A stretch of DNA of 64,000 nt. Source: PGYT01 sp963675055. GTDB lineage: Bacteria > Bacteroidota > Ignavibacteria > Ignavibacteriales > Melioribacteraceae. The notes under the pieces were generated by a model, which was not told where the DNA came from, did no database searches, and was given only the letters and a program-made list of their open reading frames with translations. Within the stretch, counting starts at the first letter, position 1. Every line of letters begins with the position of its first letter. Made by a program: the position numbers and the translations under genes. This document shows, piece by piece, positions 18,001 to 27,739 of the stretch. Location of the stretch: contig CAXXJE010000002.1 in NCBI GenBank assembly GCA_963675055.2, forward strand, positions 124,001-188,000. The letters are read 5' to 3'.

Positions 18001-18167
18001 TCTCCCCAGTCTTCTTCTTCCTGAGGCGCTTCCTGAACTTTAACGGGATCAAGACTTACTACTTCGAGTTCAACACCGCAATCGGGACATTCGAGTAACT
18101 CACCGACAACAGTACTGTCATCAAGTTCTATTAATCCGTCACAAACCGGGCAGTCAGTTTTCTTCAT
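17997..18167 (-). CDS. lysW: LysW amino-group carrier protein
   Basis: A 56-residue acidic carrier. Two CxxC pairs (Cys6/Cys9 in CPVC, Cys27/Cys30 in CPDC) form a zinc ribbon. The protein ends in the diagnostic EDWGE, whose last glutamate carries aminoadipate through an isopeptide-like bond while LysZ, LysY and LysJ act. It is the first gene of the operon. ATG at 18167 follows an AGGAA ribosome binding site. The stop overlaps the start region of homocitrate synthase. Confidence 0.97.
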   Translation of the reverse strand: MKKTDCPVCDGLIELDDSTVVGELLECPDCGVELEVVSLDPVKVQEAPQEEEDWGE

Positions 18168-18459
18168 TGTTCTGTTCCTAAATGATAAAAGTGGTGCGAA
18201 AGTAGTTAATTTATTTTACTGATGCAACAAGGCTAAATGTTATAGATATCGCAACATTTTCTTTGAAATCAGCCTCTAAACGCAGCTTTTTACTTTTAGA
18301 TTAAACCAATATTGCGTGTTTTCGCTTAAAATGTTCCAAAATAATAACATTTCCAATCGCGCCTTACAATCGCAGGGAGTGAATTTTGAAAAGAATATTT
18401 TCTAAAAAATATTTAAATATTTTTTGTGCTAAATCAGAATAACAGATTTATTCTTACTG
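18168..18459. other. Region upstream of lysW
   Basis: No gene is seen. It contains the lysW promoter candidate and, at 18404-18425, a perfect 22-base AT-only palindrome made of six A, TATTTAAATA and six T. The palindrome lies just past the crotonase stop, so it may be a weak terminator of the upstream efflux operon. No lysine riboswitch was recognised. Confidence 0.4.
18199..18227 (-). promoter_or_regulatory. lysW operon promoter candidate
   Basis: On the minus strand, TTGCAT (18222-18227) and TACTTT (18199-18204) are 17 bases apart, about 30 bases before the lysW start. The -35 match is good and the -10 match moderate. Confidence 0.3.
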
Positions 18460-19236
18460 CTACCTCAGCATGTAATTTGATTCCTTCTCAAAAAATCTGT
18501 CCAGTTCAGTTTTAAAATTATTCGACAGACTTTTAGTTGTTTTAATCAATTGCTGGTTCAGGCTGCATATTTTTTTTACCTCTTCAATCACGGACTTTTC
18601 AAAATTTTCTGCGGGCAATATTTTATTCACTAGACTTAAGTCCCTTGCTTCCTGATCGCTTATAATTCCACCGGTTAGAAGCAGTTCCATAGCTTTACCC
18701 TGGCCAAGGTAAAGGGGCAGGAAGAACGGCAGACCCGCACTGGGATGAATGGCATATTTAATGTGAGAAAAATTGAACGCCGATCCCGCTTCCATTATTC
18801 TCATATCGACTGCAAGTGAAAGCCCTATGAAAGGGGTAACCACTTCACCTCTGATCGCTGAGATAATGATTTTCGGGAAGTTTACCATCTTCCGGATAAA
18901 ATTCATGAGCATATTAATCTCAATGGATCTTATCTGTGTATTGACAAATTTTGAAACACCTGAATTTTCAATTTCCTCAATACTGCTGCCCGATATTTCC
19001 GACAGGAAGTTCTTGTACGCGTTGTCGCTGTAACATCCCGGAGAATTTATTATCAGAACACCATTGATACGTTCGTCCTTTGCAACAAGATCGAACCAAT
19101 CCAGAATGTTTCTGTCAGTTTCAGTGTTCTTAAGACTCTGGAAAGCATCGTATGTGCCTTTAAGTATGGCGATATTGCCTTCCACAGTACACGAAAAACC
19201 TTCACGTTCAAATTCAATTGACACTTGTTTCTTCAT
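18460..19236 (-). CDS. Divergent enoyl-CoA hydratase/isomerase (crotonase) family protein
   Basis: A 258-residue crotonase fold. The second oxyanion-hole strand is recognisable as ISAIRGEVVTPFIGLSLAVDMRI. The usual acidic residue of the P-D/E-G-G active-site loop is replaced in IHPSAGLPFFLP, and the first oxyanion segment (NSPGCYSDNAY) is also unusual, so hydratase activity is doubtful. It follows the RND pump gene by 33 bases on the same strand and may share its transcript. A CoA-thioester-binding or altered lyase/isomerase function is possible; the substrate is unknown. Confidence 0.7.
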   Translation of the reverse strand: MKKQVSIEFEREGFSCTVEGNIAILKGTYDAFQSLKNTETDRNILDWFDLVAKDERINGVLIINSPGCYSDNAYKNFLSEISGSSIEEIENSGVSKFVNTQIRSIEINMLMNFIRKMVNFPKIIISAIRGEVVTPFIGLSLAVDMRIMEAGSAFNFSHIKYAIHPSAGLPFFLPLYLGQGKAMELLLTGGIISDQEARDLSLVNKILPAENFEKSVIEEVKKICSLNQQLIKTTKSLSNNFKTELDRFFEKESNYMLR

Positions 19237-19269
19237 AACTCACCTCAATAATTGTTCGGAGAATTTATA

Positions 19270-22200
19270 TCAAGCTTTTTCAGTTTTTGCTTTCGAGCCT
19301 CCTCTTGATACAACATAGTAAAATGCAGGAATTACAAATAATGTAAGGAACGCAGAAACGAATAATCCACCGATACTTACAATACCGAGCGGAATTCGCA
19401 TTTCCTTACCAGCGTCACCAATTCCAATAGCCATAGGCAGCATACCGAGTATAAGTGCAAGCGTAGACATTAAAATCGGTTTCAGCTTTGTCGGACATGC
19501 TGTTGTAAGAGCATCCCTAACCGAAGATCCTTCTTGCCTGATAAGCTGGTTTGTATAGTCAAGCATAAGGATCGCATTATTCACCACAATACCAATAAGC
19601 ATAATTATACCCATCAACGAAGTAATACCGAATGAAACATTTGTATAATACAGAAATATAAATACTCCGATCATCGCCAGTGGAATTGTTAACAGAACGA
19701 AGACAGGCTGAATAAAACTTTCGAGTATAGCAGCAAGCAGCATATAAGTGAGAATAACCGCAAGAACAAAAGCGAACAACATATCCGCTACCATATCCTG
19801 CATCAACTTTGCGTTACCACCCCATGCGGTTCTGTAACCAGGCGGAAGGTCAATATTATCAAGCCTTTTCTGTATCTCGTTCACAACATCACCCAACGGA
19901 ACACCGGGTGCATTTGAGCCGCTGAACAGGATTGAAGTATACTTGTCTCTGTGCAGAATTTTTGAATAACCCGTAGTGAAAGTTATATCAGCCAACTGCG
20001 ATAATTTATATACAACACCATTTTGTGATACAACAGGTATCTGGGATATTTTATTCGGAGTATTGACGGCATCATCATTTACTGTTATAATCACATCGTA
20101 TTCATTTCCTTCTTCACGGTACTTGGAAGATTCCATTCCCTCAATTGTTGAACGAAGAGTAACTGCAAGTTCCTGAATCGTAACCCCTGCATCTGCCATC
20201 TTCTCCCTTTTGGGGAACACCGTAATCTCCGGTTTGCCCGCTCTTGAACTCTGATCGAAATTTATTAATCCAGGAACATTCTCAACATCAGCCATAATAG
20301 TATCTTTCAGTTCTTCAAGCTTGTCCAGATCCTGTCCCATCAGGAAAAATTGAACAGGTGCACCGCCCATACCGCTACCTGAGCCGTAATCAACAACGAT
20401 ATGTGCATTCGGTACATCCTCAAGATTTCTTTTAAACATAGCAATATAATCGCTTAATGTTATGTCCCTCTTCTTTGCATCGGTTAACTGAATGTCCATC
20501 CTTGCCAATTGCGTACCTATGTTCAAATCACTAAGCTTTCCGAGATTCGTTAACATATATTCAACATCCTCATACTTATTGAGACGGGTCTCAACATCCC
20601 GCATAACTTCAGCGGTTTCGTCGAGATTATAACCTTCGGGTAATTCTACCTCAACTTTAATCTTTCCATCGTCGAAGGGCGGCATAAACTCGAATCCCAG
20701 TTTGGGCCCGTAATACATCATAGTTGCAATAAAGGCAATAAATGAAACAGCAATGACAAGAATACTCCTAAACTTATTTTTTAACTGACTCTTTAAAATT
20801 CTCCTGTAACCTTCATCCCATGAAGCAAATATTTTATTCAATCTTTTACTTATTGCCCCTTCTTTATCTACTCGCGGCAGCATTAACGAAGCAAGCATCG
20901 GAGTAAGAGTAAAAGAAAAAATCAGTGAAAATATTGTTGCAAACGAAGCTGCCAACGCAAGCTCTTTCATAAACCGTCCTACCATTGAAGACATATTCAT
21001 AATAGGCAGAAAAACAACAAGGTTTGTTAAAGTGGAAGCAATAACAGCAACAGTCACTTCCTTTGTACCAATATAAGCAGCCTCTTTGTTCTCCCGTCCC
21101 ATTTTCTTATGTCGGAATATATTTTCAAGCACAACCACGGAGTTTGCGACAAGAACACCAATAGAGACCGAAATACCCATTAGCGTCATCATATTCAGCG
21201 TTAGTCCGGCAGCCTGTAGGAGCATAAAAGTTGAAACTATTGAGGTAGGCATTGACAACGCCACGATTATCGTTGATCTGATATTCGTTAGGAATATAAA
21301 AAGGATAATAGATGTAAACAGAATACCGAGATAGATGTTACTCATTGTATCGTCGACTGTACTCTGTGTAAACTTTGAGCCGTCATTAACAACCTCAAGT
21401 TTTACTCCGGACGGAAGTGTCTGGTTGATTTCCGGTAACGCCGCCATTACGGCTTTAGCAACATTAATAACATTACCTTCAACACTTTTGACAATGCCTA
21501 GTTTTACTACGTTTTCGTTTCTTGAATTTTCAGTCACATTAAAGTAAGTAGCCCGCTGCCTTACATCTTTTCCACCGTCAATAACCTTTGCAATCTGTCC
21601 AAGTTTTTTATTGCCGAATGCAGTAGGTATCTGAAGTTCATTCATTGATTTAACATCATCGAATTCGCCCTCCAATCGTACGGTAAATTCCTGGTCTTTA
21701 ATCTGGAAGTATCCGCCCGGAATATTCATATTTTGCGAAGCGAACATCTGAAGCATTTGCGGGAGTGAAATATAGTTTTCGTAAATCGTTTTATTATCCA
21801 ACTGGATTCGTACTTCCCTTTCCTGTCCGCCGGTTATATCAACTTTTGCCACACCTTCTATTTGCGAGAACCTGTCGCGCAAAGTTTTATCGGCCAGTTC
21901 ATAAAGCTCTCTCGGATCAACATCGCCGCTAAGAACAACATCTATTATCGGACGGGCACGCAAGTCCACTTTCTGAATAATAGGAACGTCTGCATCAGCC
22001 GGCAAATCATTAACAATCGCATCAATTTTATCTTTTACTTCCTGATTGGCAACATCCACACTTTTAGCCAGATTAAATTCGATAATAACAATTGAAAATC
22101 CATCCAGAGAATATGAATCGATCTTTTCAATCTGACTTATCGTTGAAATGGCATCTTCAATTCTCTTTGTTATCAACGATTCTATCTCCTTAGGCCCGGC

Positions 22201-22359
22201 ACCAGCGTAAACCGTTTGAACCGTCACGTAAGGAATTTCGACATCCGGCATCTGGTTGAGATTTATTCCCATCCAGGCAAGTATCCCGAAAATAATAAAC
22301 ACCAGGATACCCATTGTTGTAGCGACCGGTCTGTCAATTGAAACTTTTGCTAGGAACAT
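19270..22359 (-). CDS. RND efflux pump inner-membrane transporter (HAE1/AcrB family)
   Basis: A 1029-residue resistance-nodulation-division permease of normal length. It begins with the typical cytoplasmic and first-membrane segment (SIDRPVATTMGILVFIIFG, MPDVEIPYVTVQTVY). Large periplasmic loops follow each of the first membrane helices of its two halves, and TM blocks are visible near residues 335-550 and 850-1020. The conserved GxxVNNAI-type segment (GIVVNNAILMLDYTNQL) is present near the C-terminus. Together with the adaptor and TolC genes directly upstream it would form a tripartite proton-driven exporter. The substrate cannot be read from sequence. Confidence 0.93.
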   Translation of the reverse strand: MFLAKVSIDRPVATTMGILVFIIFGILAWMGINLNQMPDVEIPYVTVQTVYAGAGPKEIESLITKRIEDAISTISQIEKIDSYSLDGFSIVIIEFNLAKSVDVANQEVKDKIDAIVNDLPADADVPIIQKVDLRARPIIDVVLSGDVDPRELYELADKTLRDRFSQIEGVAKVDITGGQEREVRIQLDNKTIYENYISLPQMLQMFASQNMNIPGGYFQIKDQEFTVRLEGEFDDVKSMNELQIPTAFGNKKLGQIAKVIDGGKDVRQRATYFNVTENSRNENVVKLGIVKSVEGNVINVAKAVMAALPEINQTLPSGVKLEVVNDGSKFTQSTVDDTMSNIYLGILFTSIILFIFLTNIRSTIIVALSMPTSIVSTFMLLQAAGLTLNMMTLMGISVSIGVLVANSVVVLENIFRHKKMGRENKEAAYIGTKEVTVAVIASTLTNLVVFLPIMNMSSMVGRFMKELALAASFATIFSLIFSFTLTPMLASLMLPRVDKEGAISKRLNKIFASWDEGYRRILKSQLKNKFRSILVIAVSFIAFIATMMYYGPKLGFEFMPPFDDGKIKVEVELPEGYNLDETAEVMRDVETRLNKYEDVEYMLTNLGKLSDLNIGTQLARMDIQLTDAKKRDITLSDYIAMFKRNLEDVPNAHIVVDYGSGSGMGGAPVQFFLMGQDLDKLEELKDTIMADVENVPGLINFDQSSRAGKPEITVFPKREKMADAGVTIQELAVTLRSTIEGMESSKYREEGNEYDVIITVNDDAVNTPNKISQIPVVSQNGVVYKLSQLADITFTTGYSKILHRDKYTSILFSGSNAPGVPLGDVVNEIQKRLDNIDLPPGYRTAWGGNAKLMQDMVADMLFAFVLAVILTYMLLAAILESFIQPVFVLLTIPLAMIGVFIFLYYTNVSFGITSLMGIIMLIGIVVNNAILMLDYTNQLIRQEGSSVRDALTTACPTKLKPILMSTLALILGMLPMAIGIGDAGKEMRIPLGIVSIGGLFVSAFLTLFVIPAFYYVVSRGGSKAKTEKA

Positions 22360-22368
22360 ATCAACCCC

Positions 22369-23415
22369 TTATTGAATAACTTTTACTTTATCATTTTCAG
22401 CAAGCTTTGCACCGCCTTTTACAATCAGGTTCTCGCCCGGATTAAGTCCTTCAGTCACTTCCAAATAAATATCCATCTCGTTTCCTATGGTTATGTATCG
22501 TTTCTCGGACTTTGATTCTTTTTCAATCATAACAAAGTTTCCGTCTTCATCCGATCTAACAAGATTACGTGGCACAACAACGGCAGCAGGGTTCTTATAA
22601 ACATCGATGTCGACACTCTCCGTAATACCGCTCTTTAATATGTTATCAGGATTACTGAACTCTATTTCCGCGTAAAACGATCTGCGGTGTGGATCTGCCG
22701 TCATTGATATTTCTTTTACATGCCCGGTTACGACTGTATCGGAAGCAGAAATTTTTGCCGTCATTCCTTTTTCAATCTGCTTAACTTCATCTTCCGAAGC
22801 CCAGATTTTGCAGGTAATTTTACTTAGATCCGCAACAGCAAAAAGCGGGTCCTTATCCTTAACATTGTCTCCTTCATCGACCATAACGGAAGTTACAACA
22901 CCATCGAACGGTGCTCTGATATATAACATCTGATACTGCGTTTCATAGTTACTTTTATCAACAAGATACTTAGTCTCCAATCCGTCATAATTAGCCTGCG
23001 AAGTCTCTCCGGCCTTTAGCAAAGCTTTGGCGCGCTCAAAATTTTTCTTTGAGTTTTCATAAGCTGTCTTAGCCTGAAGATACATTGAGGCGGGTGCATC
23101 TTCAGGGAATTCAACAATTACATCGTCTTTCTTAACCTTTGTCCCTACGGTTTCATTTATTCTTTCAATCCTGCCGCCGATGGCAGCGCCCTCAATTGCT
23201 TCCTTTACTCCGCGCATCTGGGCAAAGAAGCTAAGAGTTTTTGTAAACGGTTTTTCAGCAATTTTTTCCACAACCACAGGAACAGCATCATCGGTTTGCC
23301 CCGAAGTTTTCTCCCGAGCCGGTTCGGATTCACCGCTGCAGGATAAAACTATCGACATCATCAAGCTTAAGAGAAGCGGTATGGTCAGTTTCATAAACAA
23401 ATTTTTCGAATTCAT
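22369..23415 (-). CDS. RND efflux periplasmic adaptor lipoprotein (membrane fusion protein)
   Basis: A 348-residue HlyD/AcrA-type adaptor. The N-terminus is a lipoprotein signal with lipobox MSIVLSC (Cys near residue 26), so it is probably outer-leaflet inner-membrane anchored. The lipoyl halves (RINETVGTKVKKDDVIVEFP and YIRAPFDGVVTSVMVDEGDNV) flank a short alpha-hairpin, followed by the beta-barrel. The gene sits 9 bases upstream of the pump gene and 22 bases downstream of the TolC-like gene. Confidence 0.92.
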   Translation of the reverse strand: MNSKNLFMKLTIPLLLSLMMSIVLSCSGESEPAREKTSGQTDDAVPVVVEKIAEKPFTKTLSFFAQMRGVKEAIEGAAIGGRIERINETVGTKVKKDDVIVEFPEDAPASMYLQAKTAYENSKKNFERAKALLKAGETSQANYDGLETKYLVDKSNYETQYQMLYIRAPFDGVVTSVMVDEGDNVKDKDPLFAVADLSKITCKIWASEDEVKQIEKGMTAKISASDTVVTGHVKEISMTADPHRRSFYAEIEFSNPDNILKSGITESVDIDVYKNPAAVVVPRNLVRSDEDGNFVMIEKESKSEKRYITIGNEMDIYLEVTEGLNPGENLIVKGGAKLAENDKVKVIQ

Positions 23416-23437
23416 AATCTATCCTAAATTGTTGTAA

Positions 23438-24862
23438 TTATTTCTCAAGGTAATTATTGAATTTTGCCAGATACTCGGGATTAACTTTACCGAGAAGTTT
23501 CTCAAGTTCCGCATTTGCAATTATATGATCATGTATTGATCTGATAAGCGTAGTCTTGGCGCTCTGCAATTCGACATCGGCATTTTTAATTTCAAGCTGA
23601 GTGCCTGTTCCTTCTTTATATCTTACTGTGGCAATGGTGTAAGCCTTCTGTGCAAGCTCAACATTTCGCTGTATTGCCTCTACCTGCAATTGCACTTTCT
23701 TCAGCGCAAGAAGTTTATCGGAGACTTGCGAACTAACATAATCCTGAAGTTGTGTAATCTGTTCTTCCGTCTGTCTCGAAGCAATTAATGCCTGTTCAAC
23801 CTTGTTCGAAACTCGCCCGCCTTTGAACAGGTTCATTGAAAGTGACAGTCCAACAACAGCAGTATTATAAGTCTGGAAGTCGAATTCATCCGATGAACCG
23901 GAATAGGCCAAGCTACCAAAAGCTGCAAGACTAGGCCAATAATCCGCACGTTCCAGGTTAATAAACTCATCATCCACATTCTTTTTAATTTGCAGCGATT
24001 TTATATCAAGGTTTTCGCGCAAGGCTCTTTCGTTGTATTGGTTAGCCTCGGAAAGATCAACCGGATTATATTCGAATTCACCTTTCACATCTATTTCCTG
24101 GTTCTGGCTGATATTTAAAAGTATTTTCAAACCGTTCTTAGCGTTTTCAAGAACATTCTCAAGCTCAACCACCTGCGGACGCAAATTCTCGACTCTCACT
24201 TCAACCTGAAGCACATCAAAGTCGGATGTAAGTCCCTGCTTGTTATAAGCATTGACATTCGACAGATTCTCTTCGGCATTTGTCAGACTTGTCTGCATTA
24301 TTTGTAGTAGTTCCTTGGATACGAGAACTCCGTAGAAGGCCTTTTTAACATCAAGGACTGTACCGGCAACTGTAGACTCCAACTGCACCTTAGACAAGTC
24401 GAGATAAATTTGCGACGCCCCTATCCCACGGAATACAGCGGAATTAAAAAGTATCTGAGTTACCTGCGCTTTAGTTTCAAATGAGTTGGCCTGGGCAAAC
24501 GACTGAAGCTTGGTTGATATGGGTAAATACTTATTGTCATCTCTGGGAATTACGCCTTCATCAAATAGAATATTGTAAGCAGCATTGGTTAACAAAGCTT
24601 CAAAATCAGGAAAGGGAGTCTTAGGCTTTTCAACAAGATGAGAAAAATTTGCCGAAATATCGACGCTTGGTAATGCATAACCGAATGCTTCATCAACTGC
24701 AGCATCAGCTTTGTCGATGTTCATCTTGCTGATTTTAACTTCCCTGTTATTATCGAGTGCTGTTTTAATTGCATCTTCCAGAGTAAGCATTTTAACCTGG
24801 GCATTTGTAAGAGTTAATGCCATACTGAAAAATGCTGCAAATACAATCTTTGTAAATCGCAT
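23438..24862 (-). CDS. TolC-family outer-membrane efflux protein
   Basis: A 474-residue protein with signal peptide (about residues 1-21, ending in TNAQ). It has two outer-membrane-efflux repeats rich in long coiled helices, each starting with LEDAIKTALDNNREVKISK-like and NERALRENLDIKSLQI-like patterns. The GTGTQLEIKNADVELQSAKTTL segment is typical of the second repeat. It is the first gene of the efflux operon TolC-MFP-RND-crotonase. Confidence 0.92.
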   Translation of the reverse strand: MRFTKIVFAAFFSMALTLTNAQVKMLTLEDAIKTALDNNREVKISKMNIDKADAAVDEAFGYALPSVDISANFSHLVEKPKTPFPDFEALLTNAAYNILFDEGVIPRDDNKYLPISTKLQSFAQANSFETKAQVTQILFNSAVFRGIGASQIYLDLSKVQLESTVAGTVLDVKKAFYGVLVSKELLQIMQTSLTNAEENLSNVNAYNKQGLTSDFDVLQVEVRVENLRPQVVELENVLENAKNGLKILLNISQNQEIDVKGEFEYNPVDLSEANQYNERALRENLDIKSLQIKKNVDDEFINLERADYWPSLAAFGSLAYSGSSDEFDFQTYNTAVVGLSLSMNLFKGGRVSNKVEQALIASRQTEEQITQLQDYVSSQVSDKLLALKKVQLQVEAIQRNVELAQKAYTIATVRYKEGTGTQLEIKNADVELQSAKTTLIRSIHDHIIANAELEKLLGKVNPEYLAKFNNYLEK

Positions 24863-24905
24863 ATACTGCTCGTATTTAATTATATAAAACTTTATTAATA
24901 ATGAG

Positions 24906-24926
24906 CCGACGCTAATTTCTCGTCGG
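24906..24926 (-). terminator. Hairpin downstream of the M28 peptidase gene
   Basis: Arms CCGACG and CGTCGG with a 9-base loop lie between the peptidase stop and the TolC-like gene. The downstream T-run is poor, so terminator function is uncertain. Confidence 0.3.
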
Positions 24927-25054
24927 TATCCGACTAATCTGTATGAAATGTGCCCGCAACTATAATTTTGCTACTTCAAACTTCTTAATCTTTTACTTCC
25001 GAATCAAATTATTGCTTAAATTAATAGCTACAAATTCCGAGTCGATAATGAAAA

Positions 25055-26731
25055 TTACTTTGACTCCTCTGTATTTACAGATAACTTATTCGCGGAATTA
25101 GCAAGCTCCCAAATTTCCCTGAATCCAAGCTTAATAACCGATATCATCTTTGAATAGTCCGCCTTATCCGCAGTGTCAGATATGCCGTGATAGTCAGGAT
25201 GGAAGCCCCCGAAGTAGTAAGCTACCGGAATATCTTTTGCAGAAAAAGAAGCATGATCACTTCCTCCCCGCGGCTGTTTTGATGGAATGTACTTGATATC
25301 CAAGCCGATACCCAGTTCCTCATTAAACTTCTTTGAGTTCTCTTCAAGTGCCGGGTAATCGCTCGAATAACTCATGCTGAATTTATTCCCAAGCGTATCG
25401 TCATCGTCATTTCTCGAGATCATATCAAAGTTGAGGTAGAATTCAACGTTTTCAATCTTGTGAAAATTATCAACAAAATATTTCGAGCCGAGGAGTCCCT
25501 TTTCTTCGGCAGTCCAGGCTGCAAACATTATTGTTCTTTTCGGCTTTACTCCGGTTGAAGCAACTGCTCTGGCAACATTCAACATACCGACGGTTCCCGA
25601 AGCGTTGTCATCGGAACCGTTCCATATGTATCCTTTATTTGTCCCGACATGATCGTAGTGAGCACCTATCATTACAATCTCATCTTTATTCTCGCCTTCA
25701 ATCATAGCCAGCACATTACGTCCGCGAATAATTTCCGATTTCACGGAAGTCTTTACATATAACTTTTTACCCTTCAACGTCTTCGAATCAGGTTCCATAT
25801 TTTCAGCAACATCATTCTCAAACTGTTCAAACGAAACACCCGTCTCTCTCAATAATTCATTAGCAAGTCTATTGGATACGTTTATGGTTGTTATCATACT
25901 GCTTAAAGTGTCACCAGGAATAGTCAATCTGCGCCCCGTCCCAGGTCTTAATTGTTCAGTCCCTTCATAGTTATCCGAATTGTACCTGAACGGATAATTT
26001 TCCGCCCATACCATCGACCCGTTTCCTTCAAGATTAACTTCAATTACCCCTATCGCCCCAAGCTCCTCGGCGAGTTCATCTTTTTCACGCCTCATACTCC
26101 AAACCGCGTAACGACCTTTGGGCTGAAACTTTTTATACGCTGCGCAAGAAGTATCTTTCCAGCCGGGATAACCCCAAAGTCTTAATATAAATTTACCTCT
26201 GACATCTATATCCTCGAAATCATTATAATCCTTCTCCTCATTTTTATACCCGTAACCCGCGAATACTACAGGTGCAGAGGCTTCAATTCCTACGGTACCG
26301 GTGGAAACGGAAAAATCGGAATGATATTCAAAATCGTACGTAGTACCGTTTCGATTAACCAGCTTTAACTGCTGATCTTCACCCGCTTTATAAGCCAGCA
26401 GGCTAAAATTCTGAAAATAAGTATCTAATTGTTCAGGCATTTTCCCTTCTCTTCTTTCCGCACGAGAAGGTCTCTTCCATTCAACATCACCGGCAGGCTG
26501 AACACCGAAAACCTTGAACATGGAAGCAATATAATCGGCAGCCATATAACTGCCATGTGTGCCGGCTTCTCGTCCTTCCATCCAGTCGGAAGAAAGAAAT
26601 TCAAGCTGACCCTGAATGGCTTCTTTTTGAATTGAATCAAGAGATTTTTTGATTTCCTGAGTCTGGGCATTTAGATTAAAAGAAATAATTAAGATTAAAA
26701 TAAGAATGAAGGAAGACTTTACAGATTTCAT
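25055..26731 (-). CDS. Secreted M28-family zinc aminopeptidase
   Basis: A 558-residue exported metallopeptidase with signal peptide (about 1-22). A PA-like insert comes first (VVFAGYGYKNEEKDYNDFEDIDVRGKFIL). The M28 catalytic domain has IGAHYDHVGTN, WNGSDDNASGT, FAAWTAEEKGLLGS, NFDMISRND and RGGSDHASF, supplying the two-zinc ligands and the general-base glutamate. It probably trims peptides in the periplasm or outside. A second M28 enzyme of the same architecture is at 32653. Confidence 0.92.
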   Translation of the reverse strand: MKSVKSSFILILILIISFNLNAQTQEIKKSLDSIQKEAIQGQLEFLSSDWMEGREAGTHGSYMAADYIASMFKVFGVQPAGDVEWKRPSRAERREGKMPEQLDTYFQNFSLLAYKAGEDQQLKLVNRNGTTYDFEYHSDFSVSTGTVGIEASAPVVFAGYGYKNEEKDYNDFEDIDVRGKFILRLWGYPGWKDTSCAAYKKFQPKGRYAVWSMRREKDELAEELGAIGVIEVNLEGNGSMVWAENYPFRYNSDNYEGTEQLRPGTGRRLTIPGDTLSSMITTINVSNRLANELLRETGVSFEQFENDVAENMEPDSKTLKGKKLYVKTSVKSEIIRGRNVLAMIEGENKDEIVMIGAHYDHVGTNKGYIWNGSDDNASGTVGMLNVARAVASTGVKPKRTIMFAAWTAEEKGLLGSKYFVDNFHKIENVEFYLNFDMISRNDDDDTLGNKFSMSYSSDYPALEENSKKFNEELGIGLDIKYIPSKQPRGGSDHASFSAKDIPVAYYFGGFHPDYHGISDTADKADYSKMISVIKLGFREIWELANSANKLSVNTEESK

Positions 26732-26834
26732 ATTTTACCTGCCTAATTATTGAAACGGGGCAATTTGGTATGAAAATTATAGAATCCTCAGTTGGAATCA
26801 AAACATTGAGTTGAATAAAGATTGAGGAAAAATA

Positions 26835-26855
26835 AACCCGGCCAGAGACCGGGTT
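26835..26855 (-). terminator. Intrinsic terminator of the TonB receptor/DUF4249 operon
   Basis: On the minus strand, AACCCGG and CCGGGTT pair around a 7-base loop and are followed by TATTTTT, directly after the DUF4249 stop. Confidence 0.8.
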
Positions 26856-26860
26856 ACAAA

Positions 26861-27730
26861 TTACTTTACAAGACTGAAAAGCACTTGCCCTTTTATCGCC
26901 GAGCCGAAAATTCCTATCCCGTCGCCGCTAAAATGGAAAGCCGGCTCGATAAAATTCCCGTCACCCTCCTGAACATTTTCAACAGTAAGGGCATAATCCT
27001 TGAAATTTTTATCGCCTGCATAGAGTATAACCTCGTAATCCGTATAAAACCATGTATCTAGTTCTGAGATTTCGTAGGTTATAGATTCTGCCAAGTATGA
27101 ATTTACATTTATCATCAACTGCGACTGGTAATAGAAATCCTCGAAATTCTCTTCCAGGTCTTCTCTCGAAATATCAGTAAAGAAAGGATTGTCATAAATA
27201 AAATTATCCAGATTAGCATCGAGCGGCACAATAGAGAATGCATAGAAATCGGTTCCCGGAGAAGGCATGAATTCGAGAATTGCTTTATTCTCTCTGTACT
27301 TTAACGTACCCAGGTTCTCATTAACGACAGTGAAACCTTGCTTAGGTGTTATCGTCGTTGAACTTGTCTGCAAGTGTTTGCCGTCAATTACAGCGCTTAC
27401 TTCAAGTGTGTAAGGGGTATTGTAGGCCGGTACGATATCAGTGTTATAATATTTCCCTGTTTCAGAATTATAAAATAATTCAACACCGTTTATTGATGCC
27501 TGTACTTCATTTAATTCAGGTGTTAAGTAGAGATCGTTGAGATCAATTCCGGTATTCAATTCATAATTCCGCATCAGTTTAATACCTTCGACGGGTTCTT
27601 CAGGAAATAAAAACGCTTCGACAACTATTTTTCTGTTAAACGATTCCTCCGATATGTCCACACCCGGATCGCCGCAGTATGTCAGTAATAATCCAGCCAT
27701 CAAGAATATTGCTATTTTTAATCTGTTCAT
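26861..27730 (-). CDS. DUF4249 domain lipoprotein
   Basis: A 289-residue predicted lipoprotein (signal with LLTYCGD lipobox). The DUF4249 pattern is visible: an early KIVVEAFLFPEEPVEGIKLMRN strand, NGVELFYNSETGKYYN, and a long beta-rich remainder. DUF4249 proteins typically pair with TonB-dependent receptors, as here, where the receptor gene lies 9 bases upstream. It is probably a surface accessory of that receptor; the ligand is unknown. Confidence 0.8.
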   Translation of the reverse strand: MNRLKIAIFLMAGLLLTYCGDPGVDISEESFNRKIVVEAFLFPEEPVEGIKLMRNYELNTGIDLNDLYLTPELNEVQASINGVELFYNSETGKYYNTDIVPAYNTPYTLEVSAVIDGKHLQTSSTTITPKQGFTVVNENLGTLKYRENKAILEFMPSPGTDFYAFSIVPLDANLDNFIYDNPFFTDISREDLEENFEDFYYQSQLMINVNSYLAESITYEISELDTWFYTDYEVILYAGDKNFKDYALTVENVQEGDGNFIEPAFHFSGDGIGIFGSAIKGQVLFSLVK

Positions 27731-27739
27731 TTTAATCTC

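Noticed and set aside
18404..18425. Perfect 22-base AT-only palindrome as a regulatory site
   Set aside because: Such palindromes arise easily in AT-rich gaps. It was kept only as a possible weak terminator.
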